Shown: positions 1 to 7,576 of the stretch, piece after piece | How the letters are laid out: each line of letters opens with the position of its first letter | How positions within the stretch are numbered: the stretch's first letter is position 1 | Source of the DNA: CAYOVG01 sp964407285 | Lineage (GTDB): Bacteria; Desulfobacterota; Syntrophobacteria; Syntrophobacterales; Syntrophobacteraceae | Direction of reading: 5' to 3' | NCBI GenBank assembly: GCA_964407285.1 | Contig: CAYOVG010000261.1 | Coordinates: 1 to 10,485, forward strand | DNA: 10,485 nucleotides | The notes under the pieces: model-generated | Databases searched by the model: none | What the model was told of the DNA's origin: nothing | What the model saw: the letters and a program-made list of their open reading frames with translations, nothing else | Position numbers and translations under genes: made by a program

Positions 1-3000
1 GAAACCGACCTGCTCACCATAAGCGATACGGAAGGCGTATGGGCCAGGGCGGAAAACGTCGTGTTCCGGTGGTCGGCCATGTCCCTCCTCCGGATGCTGT
101 TCCGCATCGAGGAGATAAGCGCTGAAACGCTTCGCGTGTTGCGTCCTCCGGCCGGGGAGGAGCAGGAGAAGAGCGAGGAGCCGTTCAAAGTCCCCGGTAT
201 ACTGAAGCGGTTGACGATCGATAAGCTGGCCGTGGAACGGCTCGTGCTCGAAGAGGATGTGACGGGCCGGAAGGCCGTGCTGCGCCTCGAGGGGAGTCTC
301 GAGGAACCCGAAGCGGAGTCGGACCCGAACCGTACGCTCTCCCTTCATGTCGAACGGGTGGATGACGGTCCCGAAATGCGAGCGGATGCAACCGCGGCCC
401 TCATCGAAGCGGACCCCCTTACGTTGGGGTTGCAGCTCGATTTTTACGAGGCCCCCGGCGGCCTGGCGGCGGCCATGGCCGGATTGGAGAATGCCGGAGC
501 GATCCGGCTGGCGCTCCGGGGAAAAGGGCCGTTGCAGGATTGGAACGGCGCCGTGGAGGGAGGCGCGGACCGATTCGGGACGATTGATGCGCAGGTCGGA
601 CTACAGTACCGCGAGGACCTGGGATTCTCCGTGGACGGCCTGTACGTGTTCCCCGATGAGACGGTTCCCGCATCGCTCTCTCCCCTGCTCGGAGAGGATG
701 CCGGTATAACCGTCGACGGCAGCTACGATTTTTCCAACGCGCTTTCCCTGCGAAATGCGATCGTTCGGGGTGAAGGGTACGAACTGGGAATCGAGGGACG
801 GCTGAACCTGCGGTCGGGGGAAGTGGAGGGCGACTACTACGCCGAAATCAGCGACATGGAGGACCTTTCCGGCCTGGTGAACGCTCCGGTGGAGGGAACG
901 TTGGCGTTGACGGGCCGGATCGACGGCGCGCTCGACAATCCCATGGCTACGGTTCAAGCGCATATCAACGAATTACGGGTCCGGGAAATTCGCGCGGATG
1001 AAGTGACGGCCAACTTGCGCCTCGCGCCTGCCGACCCGGCCGACCCGTCCCTGACCGCGTTGACGGTCGGCGGAGAAGGGTACGTCAAGGGACTGTCCGC
1101 GTTGAGCGGTCCGCCTCTGCCCGAGGAATCCCTGCAGTGGTCTTTCGAGGCGAGTGTTCCCGTCGGGGGAGAACCCGTCGTCTCGATACGGGAAGCTCGC
1201 ATCGAGGGGCAAAACGAGAGTGTTTCGTTCACCGGGAAAATCGATGTTCAGGAATTGGCCGGAACCATCGACGCAACGATCGTGGCGGAGAGCCTGAAGC
1301 CGTTTTCCACCTACATCGGGCGACCGGTCTCGGGGGAGGCGACCGTGGATGTCGAGCTGACCGGAAATGCGAGCACCGGTTCGGCATCGGCCCGGTTCGA
1401 CGGGAAGCTGATGGAAATCGAAATCCCGGATGCTCCCCCCGCGTTGCCTGCCCTGACGGCGGGCGGCGTCTCTTTCTCGGGAAACGTGGAGATCGCCGAA
1501 GGGACCCGACTGACAGCATCGCGCTTGCAGGTCGGGAGCGAATCGTTCGAACTGGACGCCCGGGGGAGCGCCGACCTGTCCTCAAGGACTCTCCAGGCAT
1601 CCTATGAGCTTACCGTTCCGAAGCTCTCGTCCCTGGAGGCCGCCATCGGGACGCCCGCGTCCGGAAAAGTCGGCGTGCGCGGAACCGTCGCAGGCAGCTT
1701 TGAATCCCTGGAGCTGACGGCGAAGCTCGATGGGGATTCCATCACCATATTCGATGCGAAACTGCAGGATGTGAACGCGGAGCTTCACGCTCGCGGCGTG
1801 CCGCGAGATCCCGCCGGAAACCTGCGGCTCGTCATCGCAAAGGGCCGCAAGAAGCTCGAAGCGTCAACCGGTTTTGCGCTCGAGGGGAATTCCCTGGCCC
1901 TTTCCTCCCTGTCCGTGCGCGCTCCCGGAAACGCCGTGAAGGGAAACCTGGATATAAACCTTGCGACGCTCCTGGTCCGCGGCGGCCTTCGAGGCGACCT
2001 CGACAGGCTCTCCGAAGTGGGGGACATTATCGGCGTTCCCCTGGCGGGAAGCGCGAGGCTCGCAAGCAGGTTCACGCATGGTGCGGACGGCCGGCAGCAG
2101 GCCGAGGTTTCGCTCAAAGGGAACCGGATTGAAGGCGCTTTCGGGAGCATTGCCGAATTGAGTGTGTCGGCGGATGTCGAAGACGTGTGGACGGCCCCCA
2201 AAGGCGAGGCGCGGATCGACATCGACGGGCTGCGCGGAAACGGCTTTGTGCTGAATACGGCGGATTTCCGGGCGCGGGGCGGCGAATCCGGCGTGCGGTT
2301 CAGCGGATCGATGAAGGGACGCTCGGTTGAGGATTTCGCGCTGAGAGTCAGCGGAAATGCTTCTCATCCCGGTTCGAGCTACCGCCTGGTCCTGGATACC
2401 CTGCAGGGGAGCTTCGGAGCCTATCCGGTGCGGTTGTACCGGCCCGCCGTGCTGGTTTACTCCCCGGCGGGGGCTTCTCGAGCGGACCTTTACCTCGGGG
2501 TCGGCAACGGGAGCGTTGCGGCGACGGGCAGCATCGCGTCCGGCAGGGTTTCGGCCGAAGCCGATTTCCAGCAACTGCCGCTGTCCATGGTGAGCGCTTT
2601 CGGGGGGCCCGCGATGCAGGGGACGGCCGCGGGCGGGCTCCGCCTGCGGGGTACGCCTTCGAACCCCGCTTTGAACGTCGATCTCAGGCTCGCGGACGCG
2701 CGTATCGCCGCGGAGGGTCCGCAACGATACGCGCCGCCGGCCACGATTGCCGCGAACGCGGTGCTCAGTTCCGGACGGCTGGAAGTGGAGGCGCGGATCT
2801 TCGACATGCTTCAGCGGCCGATAGAAGCGGGACTCGTCGTTCCCGCCGATTTTTCGCTGGCTCCCCTCGAGCTGTCCATTCCGCCCCGGGGAGCGCTGTC
2901 GGGTTACCTGCGCGCGGAAGGCGACATCAGAAATCTCGTGGCGTGGTTCCCCCAGGATGACTATGCCGCTTCGGGCCGCTTCGCCGCCGACCTCGGGCTG

Positions 3001-4215
3001 GGAGGCACGCTCGAGGCCCCCGAGGCGACCGGAGACATTATCGTTCGAAACGGGACCTTTCAGTACTTCGCCTACGGAACGATGCTCCGCAACGTGAACG
3101 CCACGGTGTCCGCCGACGGGCGGACGCTTCAAATTCGGGAGTTCAGCGCGACGGACGGCGGGAATGGGCGAGTGGGCGCACAGGGATGGGTAGCCGTCGA
3201 AAGCGCGGACCACTACCCCATGCAGATACGTCTTCTACTGTCCAACGCCACCCTGGTCCGCATGGATGAGGCCGTAGCGGCCGCGGACGGAGACCTTTCG
3301 CTTTCCGGGTCCCTGCGGCAGGCGGTCCTTGCGGGCAGCATCGAAATCAACTCCGCCGAAATCAGCGTTCCCGGGGAGGGTGCTCCCCTCGCCATCGCCA
3401 AACTCGACGTCGTGGAAATCAATGTTCCCGGCGGCCAGGCCCGTCGTCCCGGACTCGCGGAGCAAGGCCGCGAGGAAGCGGAATCTTCTCCGTTCAATCT
3501 GAACCTCGACATGGCCGTCGTCATTCCCGGCAAGGTGTTCGTGCGTGGACGGGGCCTCACTTCCGAGTGGGAAGGAAGACTGAAGATAAGCGGCTCCGCA
3601 CGGGAACCGGTCGTTGTCGGGACCCTTACCATCGTCAGGGGGGATCTGGATTTCCTGACAAAAAACTTCGACCTGGAGGAAGGAGTCATCCGGTTTTACG
3701 GCGCGTCCCCTCCCGCTCCCACGGTGAATATCCGGGCGGAAACCCAGGCTGAAGGCATAACCGCCCAGGTGACTATCTCCGGACCCCTCGATTCCCCGAC
3801 AATCGAGATCCACTCCACTCCCGAACTGCCCAGGGACGAGATACTGGCGCGCGTGCTGTTCGGTAGAAGCATTACCCAGGTCACCCCGCTTCAGGCCCTG
3901 CAGCTTGCGAATGCATTGAACACGCTGTCGGGAAGAACGGGCGCGTTGGATATCCTGGGGCGCACGCGTGAGATGCTCGGCCTGGAATCCCTCGAGTTGC
4001 GGCAGACGGGCGAAGAGGGGCAGGGAGGAGCCGGAATAGGATTCGGAAGGTATGTGGCCGAAGACGTGTATGTGGACGTGGAGAAGGGGATCGGCAACAG
4101 CGCGGGTAGGGTCACGGTGGAGATGGAAGTGACGAACAATCTGAGCGTCGAGGGCTATGTGGGTCTGGGGTCGGAAGGGCAAGGGATCGGGATACTGTGG
4201 GAGAAGGACTACTAA
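1..4215 (+). CDS. tamB: TamB family translocation/assembly module protein (5' end outside window)
   Basis: TamB is a very large, mostly beta-helical periplasmic protein anchored in the inner membrane. It works with the Omp85 protein TamA or BamA in outer-membrane protein insertion and, in AsmA/TamB-type models, in phospholipid transport between membranes. The frame is open from base 1 with 1,404 codons before TAA. The GTG at 61 is therefore not the start: the 20 codons before it (ending EGVWARAENV) read as typical TamB N-terminal sequence, so only the membrane anchor and some N-terminal residues are missing. The body is repetitive beta-strand sequence (G-x-L/V-x-G patterns). The C-terminal DUF490 domain is clear: DLDFLTKNFDLEEGVIRF near residue 1216, PELPRDEILARVLFGR near 1274, then a QALQLANALNTLSG helix, and a final segment ending GILWEKDY with a terminal aromatic. 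A tamA/bamA-like gene is expected upstream but is not visible. No frameshift is seen. Confidence 0.95.
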   Translation, partial: ETDLLTISDTEGVWARAENVVFRWSAMSLLRMLFRIEEISAETLRVLRPPAGEEQEKSEEPFKVPGILKRLTIDKLAVERLVLEEDVTGRKAVLRLEGSLEEPEAESDPNRTLSLHVERVDDGPEMRADATAALIEADPLTLGLQLDFYEAPGGLAAAMAGLENAGAIRLALRGKGPLQDWNGAVEGGADRFGTIDAQVGLQYREDLGFSVDGLYVFPDETVPASLSPLLGEDAGITVDGSYDFSNALSLRNAIVRGEGYELGIEGRLNLRSGEVEGDYYAEISDMEDLSGLVNAPVEGTLALTGRIDGALDNPMATVQAHINELRVREIRADEVTANLRLAPADPADPSLTALTVGGEGYVKGLSALSGPPLPEESLQWSFEASVPVGGEPVVSIREARIEGQNESVSFTGKIDVQELAGTIDATIVAESLKPFSTYIGRPVSGEATVDVELTGNASTGSASARFDGKLMEIEIPDAPPALPALTAGGVSFSGNVEIAEGTRLTASRLQVGSESFELDARGSADLSSRTLQASYELTVPKLSSLEAAIGTPASGKVGVRGTVAGSFESLELTAKLDGDSITIFDAKLQDVNAELHARGVPRDPAGNLRLVIAKGRKKLEASTGFALEGNSLALSSLSVRAPGNAVKGNLDINLATLLVRGGLRGDLDRLSEVGDIIGVPLAGSARLASRFTHGADGRQQAEVSLKGNRIEGAFGSIAELSVSADVEDVWTAPKGEARIDIDGLRGNGFVLNTADFRARGGESGVRFSGSMKGRSVEDFALRVSGNASHPGSSYRLVLDTLQGSFGAYPVRLYRPAVLVYSPAGASRADLYLGVGNGSVAATGSIASGRVSAEADFQQLPLSMVSAFGGPAMQGTAAGGLRLRGTPSNPALNVDLRLADARIAAEGPQRYAPPATIAANAVLSSGRLEVEARIFDMLQRPIEAGLVVPADFSLAPLELSIPPRGALSGYLRAEGDIRNLVAWFPQDDYAASGRFAADLGLGGTLEAPEATGDIIVRNGTFQYFAYGTMLRNVNATVSADGRTLQIREFSATDGGNGRVGAQGWVAVESADHYPMQIRLLLSNATLVRMDEAVAAADGDLSLSGSLRQAVLAGSIEINSAEISVPGEGAPLAIAKLDVVEINVPGGQARRPGLAEQGREEAESSPFNLNLDMAVVIPGKVFVRGRGLTSEWEGRLKISGSAREPVVVGTLTIVRGDLDFLTKNFDLEEGVIRFYGASPPAPTVNIRAETQAEGITAQVTISGPLDSPTIEIHSTPELPRDEILARVLFGRSITQVTPLQALQLANALNTLSGRTGALDILGRTREMLGLESLELRQTGEEGQGGAGIGFGRYVAEDVYVDVEKGIGNSAGRVTVEMEVTNNLSVEGYVGLGSEGQGIGILWEKDY

Positions 4216-4236
4216 TGCAAGGACGGAGGACATACA

Positions 4237-4295
4237 CGGGAGGGCGGGGTTTCGTCCCGCCGGTCGGGGGTGGCGGGCGAAACCCCGCCCTCCCG
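4237..4295. repeat. Large GC-rich extragenic palindrome (REP-like stem-loop)
   Basis: Bases 4237-4254 (CGGGAGGGCGGGGTTTCG) are a perfect 18-bp reverse complement of 4278-4295. Inside, CCCGCC at 4256-4261 pairs with GGCGGG at 4272-4277, leaving one bulged T (4255) and a 10-base loop. The element starts 22 bases after the tamB stop, in the gap between convergent genes. An 18-bp perfect stem is far beyond chance in 10 kb. Its length and composition resemble dispersed extragenic palindromes rather than a classic terminator, because no U-tract follows on either strand. It could still help end tamB transcription or protect the 3' end of its mRNA. No second copy is visible in this window, so the repeat-family assignment is inference. 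Confidence 0.75.
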
Positions 4296-4315
4296 GTCGA
4301 ACTGCAAGCGAACAA

Positions 4316-4352
4316 GGCTTTCCGGGCTGGACTCTCACTCGCCCGGAAAGCC
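4316..4352 (-). terminator. Terminator-like hairpin between convergent genes
   Basis: GGCTTTCCGGGC (4316-4327) is a perfect 12-bp inverted repeat of GCCCGGAAAGCC (4341-4352), with a 13-base loop. On the minus strand it lies about 35 bases past the stop of the PRC-barrel gene and is followed by TTGTTCGCTTG, a modest T-rich run. It fits best as that gene's terminator. It could also act for tamB read-through on the plus strand, although no T-tract follows directly in that direction. Confidence 0.65.
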
Positions 4353-4387
4353 GGCTGGTCGGCTTGCCTATTTCGCCGCTTTCACTT

Positions 4388-5524
4388 TTACTGCTGATCT
4401 GCCTGGTTGAGGGACCTGGTCCGGCGCTGTTGCTGACCCTGCTGGTCCATGAACCTCTGCTGGTCCATAAACCTGTCCTGATCCTGCTGCCGATAACCGA
4501 AACCTTCCCTCTGCTGCCGAGGCGAGTCGCCGAAGTAGGCCCTCACCTGGTCGCTCCACTGCCTGCTTCCGAAAAAGGGGTAGGCGTCTTTCGTGAACTC
4601 AGGAGCATTGGCGAATTTGTCTTTACTGACGTGCAGGTAGACCTTGTCGTTCGAAACCGAGAAGATGTCCCAGGGAACTGCCGCTCTCCTGTCCTGGTTG
4701 GCATAACCGACGATAGCGAAAGTGATCTGGCCCGTCTGCGGATCGAAAGCGAAATCATCGATTTCCCCAAGCTTTTCGCCGGTATCGTTCCATATGGACT
4801 TGCCGATGTACTCCTCGATCGTATTTTGAGGGACAACCGCCATTTGCCGTTGGATATCCGCGCTACGCTCGAGCTGGCGTCTGCTCACCCGGTCGGCTTG
4901 TTCCCCGCTCTGCTGCTGATCCTGCTGTTGATCCTGCCTGCGGGCTTGCTGCTGGTACTGCTGCCGACCCTGCTGTTGATCCTGCCGGCTAGCTTGCTGC
5001 TGCTGATCCTGATCCTGCTGATCCTGCTGCCGGGCTTGTGCGGTCTGGGTGGGTACTACAAATACTTCATAGTACGCGAAAATGTCGCGATCCCAGTCCC
5101 TGTTGGCCATATTGGGCCAGTTGTTCCTGTTGAAGTGCGGAGCCCGGTCCAGGTCTCTTTTGTTGAGAGAGGTAGTGAGTGCGGGTTCATTGGGCTCCTG
5201 TTGCACGACGCTCCAGGGAACGGCTACGAGTCTGTTCTCCGCTCCCTGCCGCGAGACAACGACATAATCGACATTCCCGTTCCTATCCATAACCATGTCG
5301 TCCACGTAACCGAGTGTCGCCCCCGACTGGCTCTTGATATCCTGGTCCAGTATTTTGCTGAGCCGATAGATATCCTGGCTGCTGCTTTGGGTGCTCTGCT
5401 TGCTTTGGGCGGCCGCGCCGCTTTTTCCGGAGGCCTTGCCCGAGCTTTGCTGTGCAAAGGACGGCGAGGCCAAAGCCAGAACGAAAACGAGGCTGCAAGA
5501 GACGAAAAGGTTATTTCTCTTCAT
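4388..5524 (-). CDS. Secreted protein with two PRC-barrel domains and a Gln-rich linker
   Basis: This 378-residue protein starts MKRNNLFVSCSLVFVLALAS and has a clear Sec signal peptide, probably cleaved after SFA (residue 24), so it should be periplasmic or exported. It carries two PRC-barrel-like modules, at about residues 50-108 (core TLGYVDDMVMDRNGNVDYVV, then LVAVPW) and 240-300 (core EKLGEIDDFAFDPQTGQITF, then RAAVPWDIF). Each is followed by a similar tail with AP-x-F and W...YY/YF, so the whole unit looks duplicated. Residues of about 160-206 form a Gln/Asp/Arg-rich low-complexity linker, and the C-terminus is also Gln-rich with a short DRFMDQQRFMDQQ repeat. PRC-barrels are known from photosynthetic reaction-centre H subunits and RimM. 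Secreted tandem versions occur in many bacteria without a firm function. The ATG at 5522-5524 has a GGGAG Shine-Dalgarno 7 bases upstream. A 474-codon plus-strand frame over the same DNA is an artefact. Confidence 0.9.
   Translation of the reverse strand: MKRNNLFVSCSLVFVLALASPSFAQQSSGKASGKSGAAAQSKQSTQSSSQDIYRLSKILDQDIKSQSGATLGYVDDMVMDRNGNVDYVVVSRQGAENRLVAVPWSVVQQEPNEPALTTSLNKRDLDRAPHFNRNNWPNMANRDWDRDIFAYYEVFVVPTQTAQARQQDQQDQDQQQQASRQDQQQGRQQYQQQARRQDQQQDQQQSGEQADRVSRRQLERSADIQRQMAVVPQNTIEEYIGKSIWNDTGEKLGEIDDFAFDPQTGQITFAIVGYANQDRRAAVPWDIFSVSNDKVYLHVSKDKFANAPEFTKDAYPFFGSRQWSDQVRAYFGDSPRQQREGFGYRQQDQDRFMDQQRFMDQQGQQQRRTRSLNQADQQ
4905..5040 (-). repeat. Imperfect Gln-codon tandem repeat inside the PRC-barrel gene
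   Basis: On the minus strand this tract is a run of CAG/CAA and GAT codons in loosely repeated units such as GATCAGCAGCAG and GATCAACAGCAG. It encodes the Gln-rich linker. Six GATC sites fall between 4918 and 5023 because of the repeated Asp-Gln codon pair. The unit copies are not identical, so this is an old or selected low-complexity tract rather than a recent expansion. Confidence 0.8.
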
Positions 5525-5591
5525 GGTGCACTCCCTATTGTGAAGCCCTTGCTGAAGGCTTGCACTGCGTTGCGATGTTGACGTTAATATC

Positions 5592-5620
5592 CTTATCTTT
5601 GTGTTATATCATCATGTTAC
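5592..5620 (-). promoter_or_regulatory. Candidate sigma70-like promoter for the PRC-barrel gene
   Basis: In an AT-rich patch about 70-100 bases upstream of the start codon, the minus strand carries GTAACA (5615-5620) and GATAAG (5592-5597), 17 bases apart. Each matches 4 of 6 consensus positions. A better -10 (TATAAC, 5603-5608) is also present but has no -35 at proper spacing. The call rests mainly on position and base composition. Confidence 0.25.
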
Positions 5621-6028
5621 CTCAAGAAAACGATGCCGGATATGGGGGAAAGAGGGTATTCGGACGGGAGAAGAAGAGGTATTGAAGCGAATACCGTTTC
5701 CGCTTTCGCCCACTGTAGAGTCTGCTTGTGGCCCGGATGAAAATCCAACCCCTACACATGAATTGCATCAACACCATGGCGACTTAAATTAAATGATGTT
5801 GAAGGTAAGTGATTGTATAAGGAAGGAATAAGGGAAAGGATAGCGCTTCTTCGGCCCCGCCGGCGCGTCCAACGTTGCAGGAGATGGTCCGTATTCATAT
5901 CGGTCATGCATATCGGGCCAGTAGACTCTTCCCGACCGCCGGAGTCCTGTTGCTCGGGCTGCGCCGGAAGAGCCGGAATGAACGGACGGGCGAAGCCCAT
6001 GACGGGAAAGCGGGAAAAGCAGCCTGAC

Positions 6029-6041
6029 AGGAGAGAGGTGG
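6029..6041 (+). promoter_or_regulatory. Ribosome binding site deciding the SDR start
   Basis: The purine-rich AGGAGAGAGGTGG ends 5 bases before the ATG at 6047 and offers AGGTGG at good spacing. It selects this ATG over upstream in-frame starts (back to 5813), and the protein then begins just before the Rossmann glycine motif as expected. Confidence 0.75.
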
Positions 6042-6046
6042 AAGAA

Positions 6047-6964
6047 ATGAGTTCATCTCGTAAGCGCGATGTAGTGGTGATAACGGGAGCTTCGGCGGGT
6101 GTGGGCCGGGCCGCCGTACGGGCCTTCGCGGACCGGGGCGCGCATGTCGGCCTGCTTGCGCGCGGGCGCGACGGGCTGGAAGGGGCGAAACGCGAGGTGG
6201 AGGCCCGCGGGGGCAAAGCCCTGGCGATTCCGACAGATGTGTCGGACCCGGCCCAGGTGGAGGCGGCCGCGGCGGCTGTCGAGGAAGCGCTCGGTCCCAT
6301 GGACATTTGGGTCAACAACGCCATGGTCTCGGTTTTCTCACCCGTGAAGGAGATGAAGCCGGAGGAGTACAAACGGGTAACGGAGGTGACCTACCTCGGC
6401 TACGTTTACGGGACGCTGGCGGCCCTGAAGAGAATGCTTCCGCGGGACCGCGGCGTCATCGTGCAGGTGGGGTCCGCCCTCGCATATCGGGGTATTCCGC
6501 TCCAGTCCGCCTACTGTGCGGCAAAGCACGCAATCCAGGGTTTCAACGATTCGCTCCGCTGTGAACTCCTCCACGACGGCAGCAAAGTTCGCGTCGCCAT
6601 GGTGCAAATGCCGGCTCTCAATACTCCTCAGTTCGGATGGGTCAAGAGCCGCCTTCCGCGCAAGGCGCAGCCGGTCCCACCCATTTATCAGCCCGAAGTG
6701 GCCGCGGACGCGATTGTTTGGACCGCCTATCACGACAGGCAGGAAGTGTTCGTCGGGTTGAACAATATCATCTCCGTCTGGGGCAACAAATTCTTTCCTC
6801 GCCTGGGGGACTGGTACCTCGCCAGGAAAGGGTATTCATCACAGCAGTACGACGGGCGTGAAGACCCCGACCGGCCCAGCAATCTGTGGGAACCGGTCCC
6901 CGGCGACCACGGGGCCCATGGAAGCTTTGACAAGCGGGCGCGCAACCGTGCGACGAGACTATAG
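6047..6964 (+). CDS. Short-chain dehydrogenase/reductase (classical SDR with C-terminal extension)
   Basis: This 305-residue NAD(P)-dependent oxidoreductase is probably cytosolic; its substrate is unknown. The Rossmann cofactor motif TGASAGVG is at residues 13-20, a D64-V65 adenine-pocket pair is present, and NNAM at 90-93 replaces the usual NNAG. The catalytic Ser is S143, with Y156 and K160 in YCAAK. The position that usually holds the catalytic-tetrad Asn appears to be T115 (VTYLG). ARGRD after the second strand suggests NADPH preference (inference). About 50 residues extend past the usual SDR core and include NLWEPVPGDHGAHG near the C-terminus, a signature I associate with a widespread SDR subgroup. 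It is followed after 21 bases by the VKOR-family gene and then the SPW-like gene, which suggests an operon. The start is chosen on the ribosome binding site and the family N-terminus. Confidence 0.92.
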   Translation: MSSSRKRDVVVITGASAGVGRAAVRAFADRGAHVGLLARGRDGLEGAKREVEARGGKALAIPTDVSDPAQVEAAAAAVEEALGPMDIWVNNAMVSVFSPVKEMKPEEYKRVTEVTYLGYVYGTLAALKRMLPRDRGVIVQVGSALAYRGIPLQSAYCAAKHAIQGFNDSLRCELLHDGSKVRVAMVQMPALNTPQFGWVKSRLPRKAQPVPPIYQPEVAADAIVWTAYHDRQEVFVGLNNIISVWGNKFFPRLGDWYLARKGYSSQQYDGREDPDRPSNLWEPVPGDHGAHGSFDKRARNRATRL

Positions 6965-6985
6965 ACAATTCATGAGAATACGCCA

Positions 6986-7525
6986 ATGGCTGATGAGAAC
7001 ATACCCCCGGGATGGGACTACAATCCTTCGGCATGGTCGCAACGCCTCCCGATCGTCGGGCTGGGCGTCGTCGGGTTCTGCGTGGCAGCCTACCTTGCGC
7101 TCTACCAGTTCAACGTAATTTCGAGCGTCTGGGAGCCGTTTTTCGGAGACGGCAGCAGAAGGATCCTCAATTCGTACCTCTCCCACGTCCTTCCCGTTCC
7201 CGATGCCGCTCTCGGCGCATTCGGCTATATTCTCGATGCCGTAACGGGTATCATCGGAGGAAGGGGACGGTGGAAAACGATGCCGTGGACCGTGGTCGTC
7301 TTCGGCCTTGCGGTCGGGCCGCTCGGGGCCGTCAGTATCCTCCTGGTCATTTTTCAGCCGGTGCTCTTCAGCGCATGGTGCACGCTATGCCTGTCGACAG
7401 CCGTTATCTCCGTCCTCATGATCGGCCCCGCAATGGATGAAGTGCTGGCGAGCCTTCAGTTCCTCAAGGACGAGCATGCCCGGAACCGGTCCGTGTGGCG
7501 CGCGTTTTGGGGACTGAGCGCTTAG
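6986..7525 (+). CDS. VKOR-family (vitamin K epoxide reductase-like) membrane protein
   Basis: VKOR proteins use a membrane quinone to reoxidise thiol-oxidoreductases and so drive disulfide formation in the envelope. This 179-residue protein has about four predicted helices (about 21-42, 72-90, 101-122 and 126-148). It contains the active-site CxxC as WCTLC at C132 and C135, at the start of the last helix. The loop after helix 1 (WEPFFGDGSRRILNS, then LPVPDAALGAFGY) follows the family pattern, but S57 sits where the conserved loop Cys (C-x-x-V-L-x-S) belongs, and the loop has no Cys at all. The only other Cys is C32, inside helix 1. It may therefore relay electrons differently or have another role. 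The ATG at 6986 has only a weak Shine-Dalgarno and lies 21 bases after the SDR stop, consistent with translational coupling. No thioredoxin-fold partner is nearby. Confidence 0.85.
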   Translation: MADENIPPGWDYNPSAWSQRLPIVGLGVVGFCVAAYLALYQFNVISSVWEPFFGDGSRRILNSYLSHVLPVPDAALGAFGYILDAVTGIIGGRGRWKTMPWTVVVFGLAVGPLGAVSILLVIFQPVLFSAWCTLCLSTAVISVLMIGPAMDEVLASLQFLKDEHARNRSVWRAFWGLSA

Positions 7526-7560
7526 CAGCGACCGGCAGGGGAAAACGGCTTCCCCGAGAG

Positions 7561-7568
7561 AAGGAAGG
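7561..7568 (+). promoter_or_regulatory. Ribosome binding site deciding the SPW-like gene start
   Basis: AAGGAAGG lies 8 bases before the ATG at 7577. It overlaps the alternative GTG at 7568, so translation must start at the ATG. Confidence 0.7.
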
Positions 7569-7576
7569 TGCGACCC

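Larger units (their letters stand above)
5525..6046. other. 522-bp divergent intergenic region
   Basis: This gap separates the minus-strand PRC-barrel gene from the plus-strand dehydrogenase. Bases near 5581-5640 and 5765-5830 are clearly more AT-rich than the rest and probably hold the two divergent promoters, but I cannot fix a convincing plus-strand promoter. The dehydrogenase frame stays open back to 5813, yet that upstream part (rich in Arg, Pro and Cys) does not resemble the family N-terminus. I see no RNA gene. An 8-bp inverted repeat (5655-5662 with 5688-5695) is within chance expectation. Confidence 0.6.

Noticed and set aside
1864..3213. 449-codon minus-strand frame inside tamB
   Set aside because: It has Arg/Pro/Gly-rich antisense composition typical of GC-rich DNA, no domain and no ribosome binding site, and it lies within a well-supported gene.
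3235..4338. 367-codon minus-strand frame over the 3' end of tamB
   Set aside because: It is antisense to the conserved DUF490 domain, runs through the palindrome and the 12-bp hairpin, and has no protein-like features.
4905..5040. Repeat tract considered as a CRISPR-like or tandem satellite array
   Set aside because: The units are irregular, have no spacers and stay in frame with a Gln-rich protein linker.
4157..5581. 474-codon plus-strand frame across the PRC-barrel gene, rich in Leu/Ile/Pro
   Set aside because: It is the antisense of the Gln-rich gene (CAG read as CTG). The minus-strand frame has a signal peptide, a Shine-Dalgarno and recognisable domains.
5655..5695. 8-bp inverted repeat GGTATTCG / CGAATACC with a 25-base loop
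   Set aside because: A few such repeats per 10 kb are expected by chance, and it is not placed at a promoter or gene end.
5813..6046. 78-codon N-terminal extension of the SDR frame
   Set aside because: The composition is unlike a protein domain, the family starts just before the TGASAGVG motif, and a good ribosome binding site marks the ATG at 6047.
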